Assembly: GCA_012032075.1 (NCBI GenBank)
Contig: JAAURU010000133.1
Coordinates: forward strand, 1 to 8,578
From: Flavobacterium sp.
Lineage (GTDB): Bacteria > Bacteroidota > Bacteroidia > Flavobacteriales > Flavobacteriaceae
Direction of reading: 5' to 3'
Length of the DNA stretch: 8,578 nucleotides
Made by a program: the position numbers and the translations under genes
Part shown: positions 7,318 through 8,578 of the stretch, piece by piece
How positions within the stretch are numbered: position 1 is the stretch's first letter
Layout: each line of letters starts with the position of its first letter
Notes under the pieces: generated by a model
Told to the model about the DNA's origin: nothing
What the model saw: the letters and a program-made list of their open reading frames with translations, nothing else
Database searches by the model: none

Positions 7318-8578
7318 ATGAAAAATTGCAACACAATATTATCTATACATGAAGGCATTGGCACTACTCAAAAAGACAGAGTAAAACCAGCCTTGCAAAC
7401 TAATTTCTTTTTACTAGACGAAAGAAATGAGAGTGATTTTATATTGTTTGTACAAAAGCTTTCTAAGTATGTAAAATTCTATAATGAGTTTAATATAACC
7501 GAAGGAGATTGGTCTGTTTTTTTCAAAAAGAGTCCACTGCGATACTTATTTATATTGCTAGTTGGAATATTGAATTGATGCAAAATGCATTCGAAATTAA
7601 AAAAAATGAAATTTTCTTAAACAACAGTTTTCCAACTCAAAAAAATTTGCTACTAGAGTATTTCTCAAAGTTAAAAATTGAATTTAGTGATTTTTTAAAA
7701 AGAGCTAACCAACTAGATGATGATATTATTGAAAAGGAAAGTTTACTTACTTCATCATATCTAATTGAAAACCAGTTTGTCACTGTTTTTAACCAAATTA
7801 ACACAGCGACAAAACATTACCTCTTTGTTAAAGAATTTTGTATTTATTAAAACGGTACAACAACTTTATGGGTTATTATTATCTTGGAAAAATTTCTCAG
7901 AAAAAGCCGTTATAAATCAATTAGAAAACTATTCAAAGCACTCTCCTCATTTCGCTCTTTTTCTTTCTTTTTTAAAATTACTAAAGTTAGCTAAAGAAAA
8001 ATATAATGAATTTACTAAGAAACATTTAGACTTTTATTATAAAGATGTTTTAAAAATTCAAAATAAACTAGCCCAACCCGATTATGTTCATTTAGTAATA
8101 GAGCCATATACTACAAAGCCTTTTTTAATTCCTAAAGATAATTTGTTTTTAGCAGGTAAAAATGCTTTGGGACAAAATAAATTTTATGCTTCAACCACGG
8201 ATCAAACAGTGAATCAAATTAAATTGAATTCTTTTTCAAGTTATTATAGAAAAGACAATCAATTTTTTAAAACAAACGATTTATTTGAAGTAAATGCAAA
8301 AGGAACAAGTTTTGATGTATTTACAAACAATAAACAAGAGTTTAAAGAAGGAATACTAATAGCCAGTCCGTTGTTATTTTTACAAAGTGGAGAACGTATT
8401 ATTTATTTAAAATTTAATGGAGCAAATTATAATACAACTGATTTTAGTTTTCATATTACAGGTGAAAAAGAAAGTCTAGAAATCACTCAAAAAGAGAACA
8501 GTGATGGGTTTCTTAAATTAACCATTCCAGCTACTGAAAAACCTATTATTCCTTTCAATGCAGCAGTTCATAAAGATT
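7318..8578 (+). CDS. Large baseplate protein (Pvc11/gpJ-gp47-like), N-terminal part, frameshifted and cut by window edge
   Basis: This is the start of the large baseplate wedge protein that pairs with gp25 and transmits the contraction signal. The N-terminus (7318 onward) has SIHEGIGTTQKDRVKPAL, FFLLDERNESDFILFVQKL and EFNITEGDWSVFFKK, the recognisable opening of this family in Bacteroidota systems. Restoring one A at the A5 run 7525-7529 continues it as FFKKESTAILIYIASWNIEL. A second break lies between about 7811 and 7835, where the frame moves by +1 (equivalently two lost bases). From about 7822 the third frame is open to the window end, with PHFALFLSFLKLLKLAKEKY, KKHLDFYYKDVLKIQ, PDYVHLVIEPY and NLFLAGKNALGQNKFYAST, strong family signatures. 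About 420 residues are visible of a protein that is usually much longer. Readable pieces are 7318-7578, about 7509-7850 and about 7822-8578. Confidence 0.9.

Overview
The window is AT-rich DNA (very A/T-biased codons, A-rich leaders instead of Shine-Dalgarno boxes), most likely from a member of the Bacteroidota and probably a flavobacterium-like organism. It holds the left end and the first ten or so structural genes of a phage-tail-like contractile injection system (CIS) of the AFP/PVC/MAC/AlgoCIS type. All CIS genes lie on the plus strand and are packed tightly enough to be one operon.

Layout: (1) Positions 1-~172 are the 3' end of an IS982-family insertion sequence, with the last 51 codons of its transposase and a probable terminal inverted repeat. 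(2) Positions ~173-400 are a leader carrying an imperfect direct repeat (252-269 and 275-294) that looks like a regulator-binding or promoter region. (3) A DUF4255 (Pvc16 N-terminal-like) protein starts the operon. (4) A single, unusually long contractile sheath protein follows. (5) Next come two gp19-like tail-tube proteins (Pvc1-like and Pvc5-like), a tiny DUF5908 protein (Pvc6-like) and a LysM-containing tube-baseplate adaptor (Pvc7-like). (6) These are followed by a VgrG-like central spike (Pvc8-like), a PAAR tip, a gp25-like baseplate wedge protein (Pvc9-like) and the start of a large Pvc11/gpJ-like baseplate protein that runs off the right edge. No toxin or effector gene, AAA+ ATPase, tape measure or tail fibre is visible. 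These would be expected to the right.

How the parts work together, by family knowledge: tube subunits stack inside the contractile sheath, and the Pvc7-like adaptor links the tube to the VgrG-PAAR spike. The gp25 and Pvc11-like proteins form the baseplate that triggers contraction, and the DUF4255 protein is thought to act at the distal end or in length termination.

The most striking feature is a run of about eight reading-frame breaks in four otherwise well-conserved genes (the first tube gene, the LysM adaptor, the spike and the Pvc11-like gene), all between ~3196 and ~7850. Seven are repaired by adding back a single A or T to a short homopolymer, and each repair restores recognisable conserved sequence across the break. 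No in-frame nonsense codon was found. This pattern fits homopolymer-deletion errors in a long-read or low-coverage assembly better than biological decay, though recent inactivation of the cluster next to the IS element cannot be excluded from sequence alone. The reconstructed genes are reported as single loci with the break positions.
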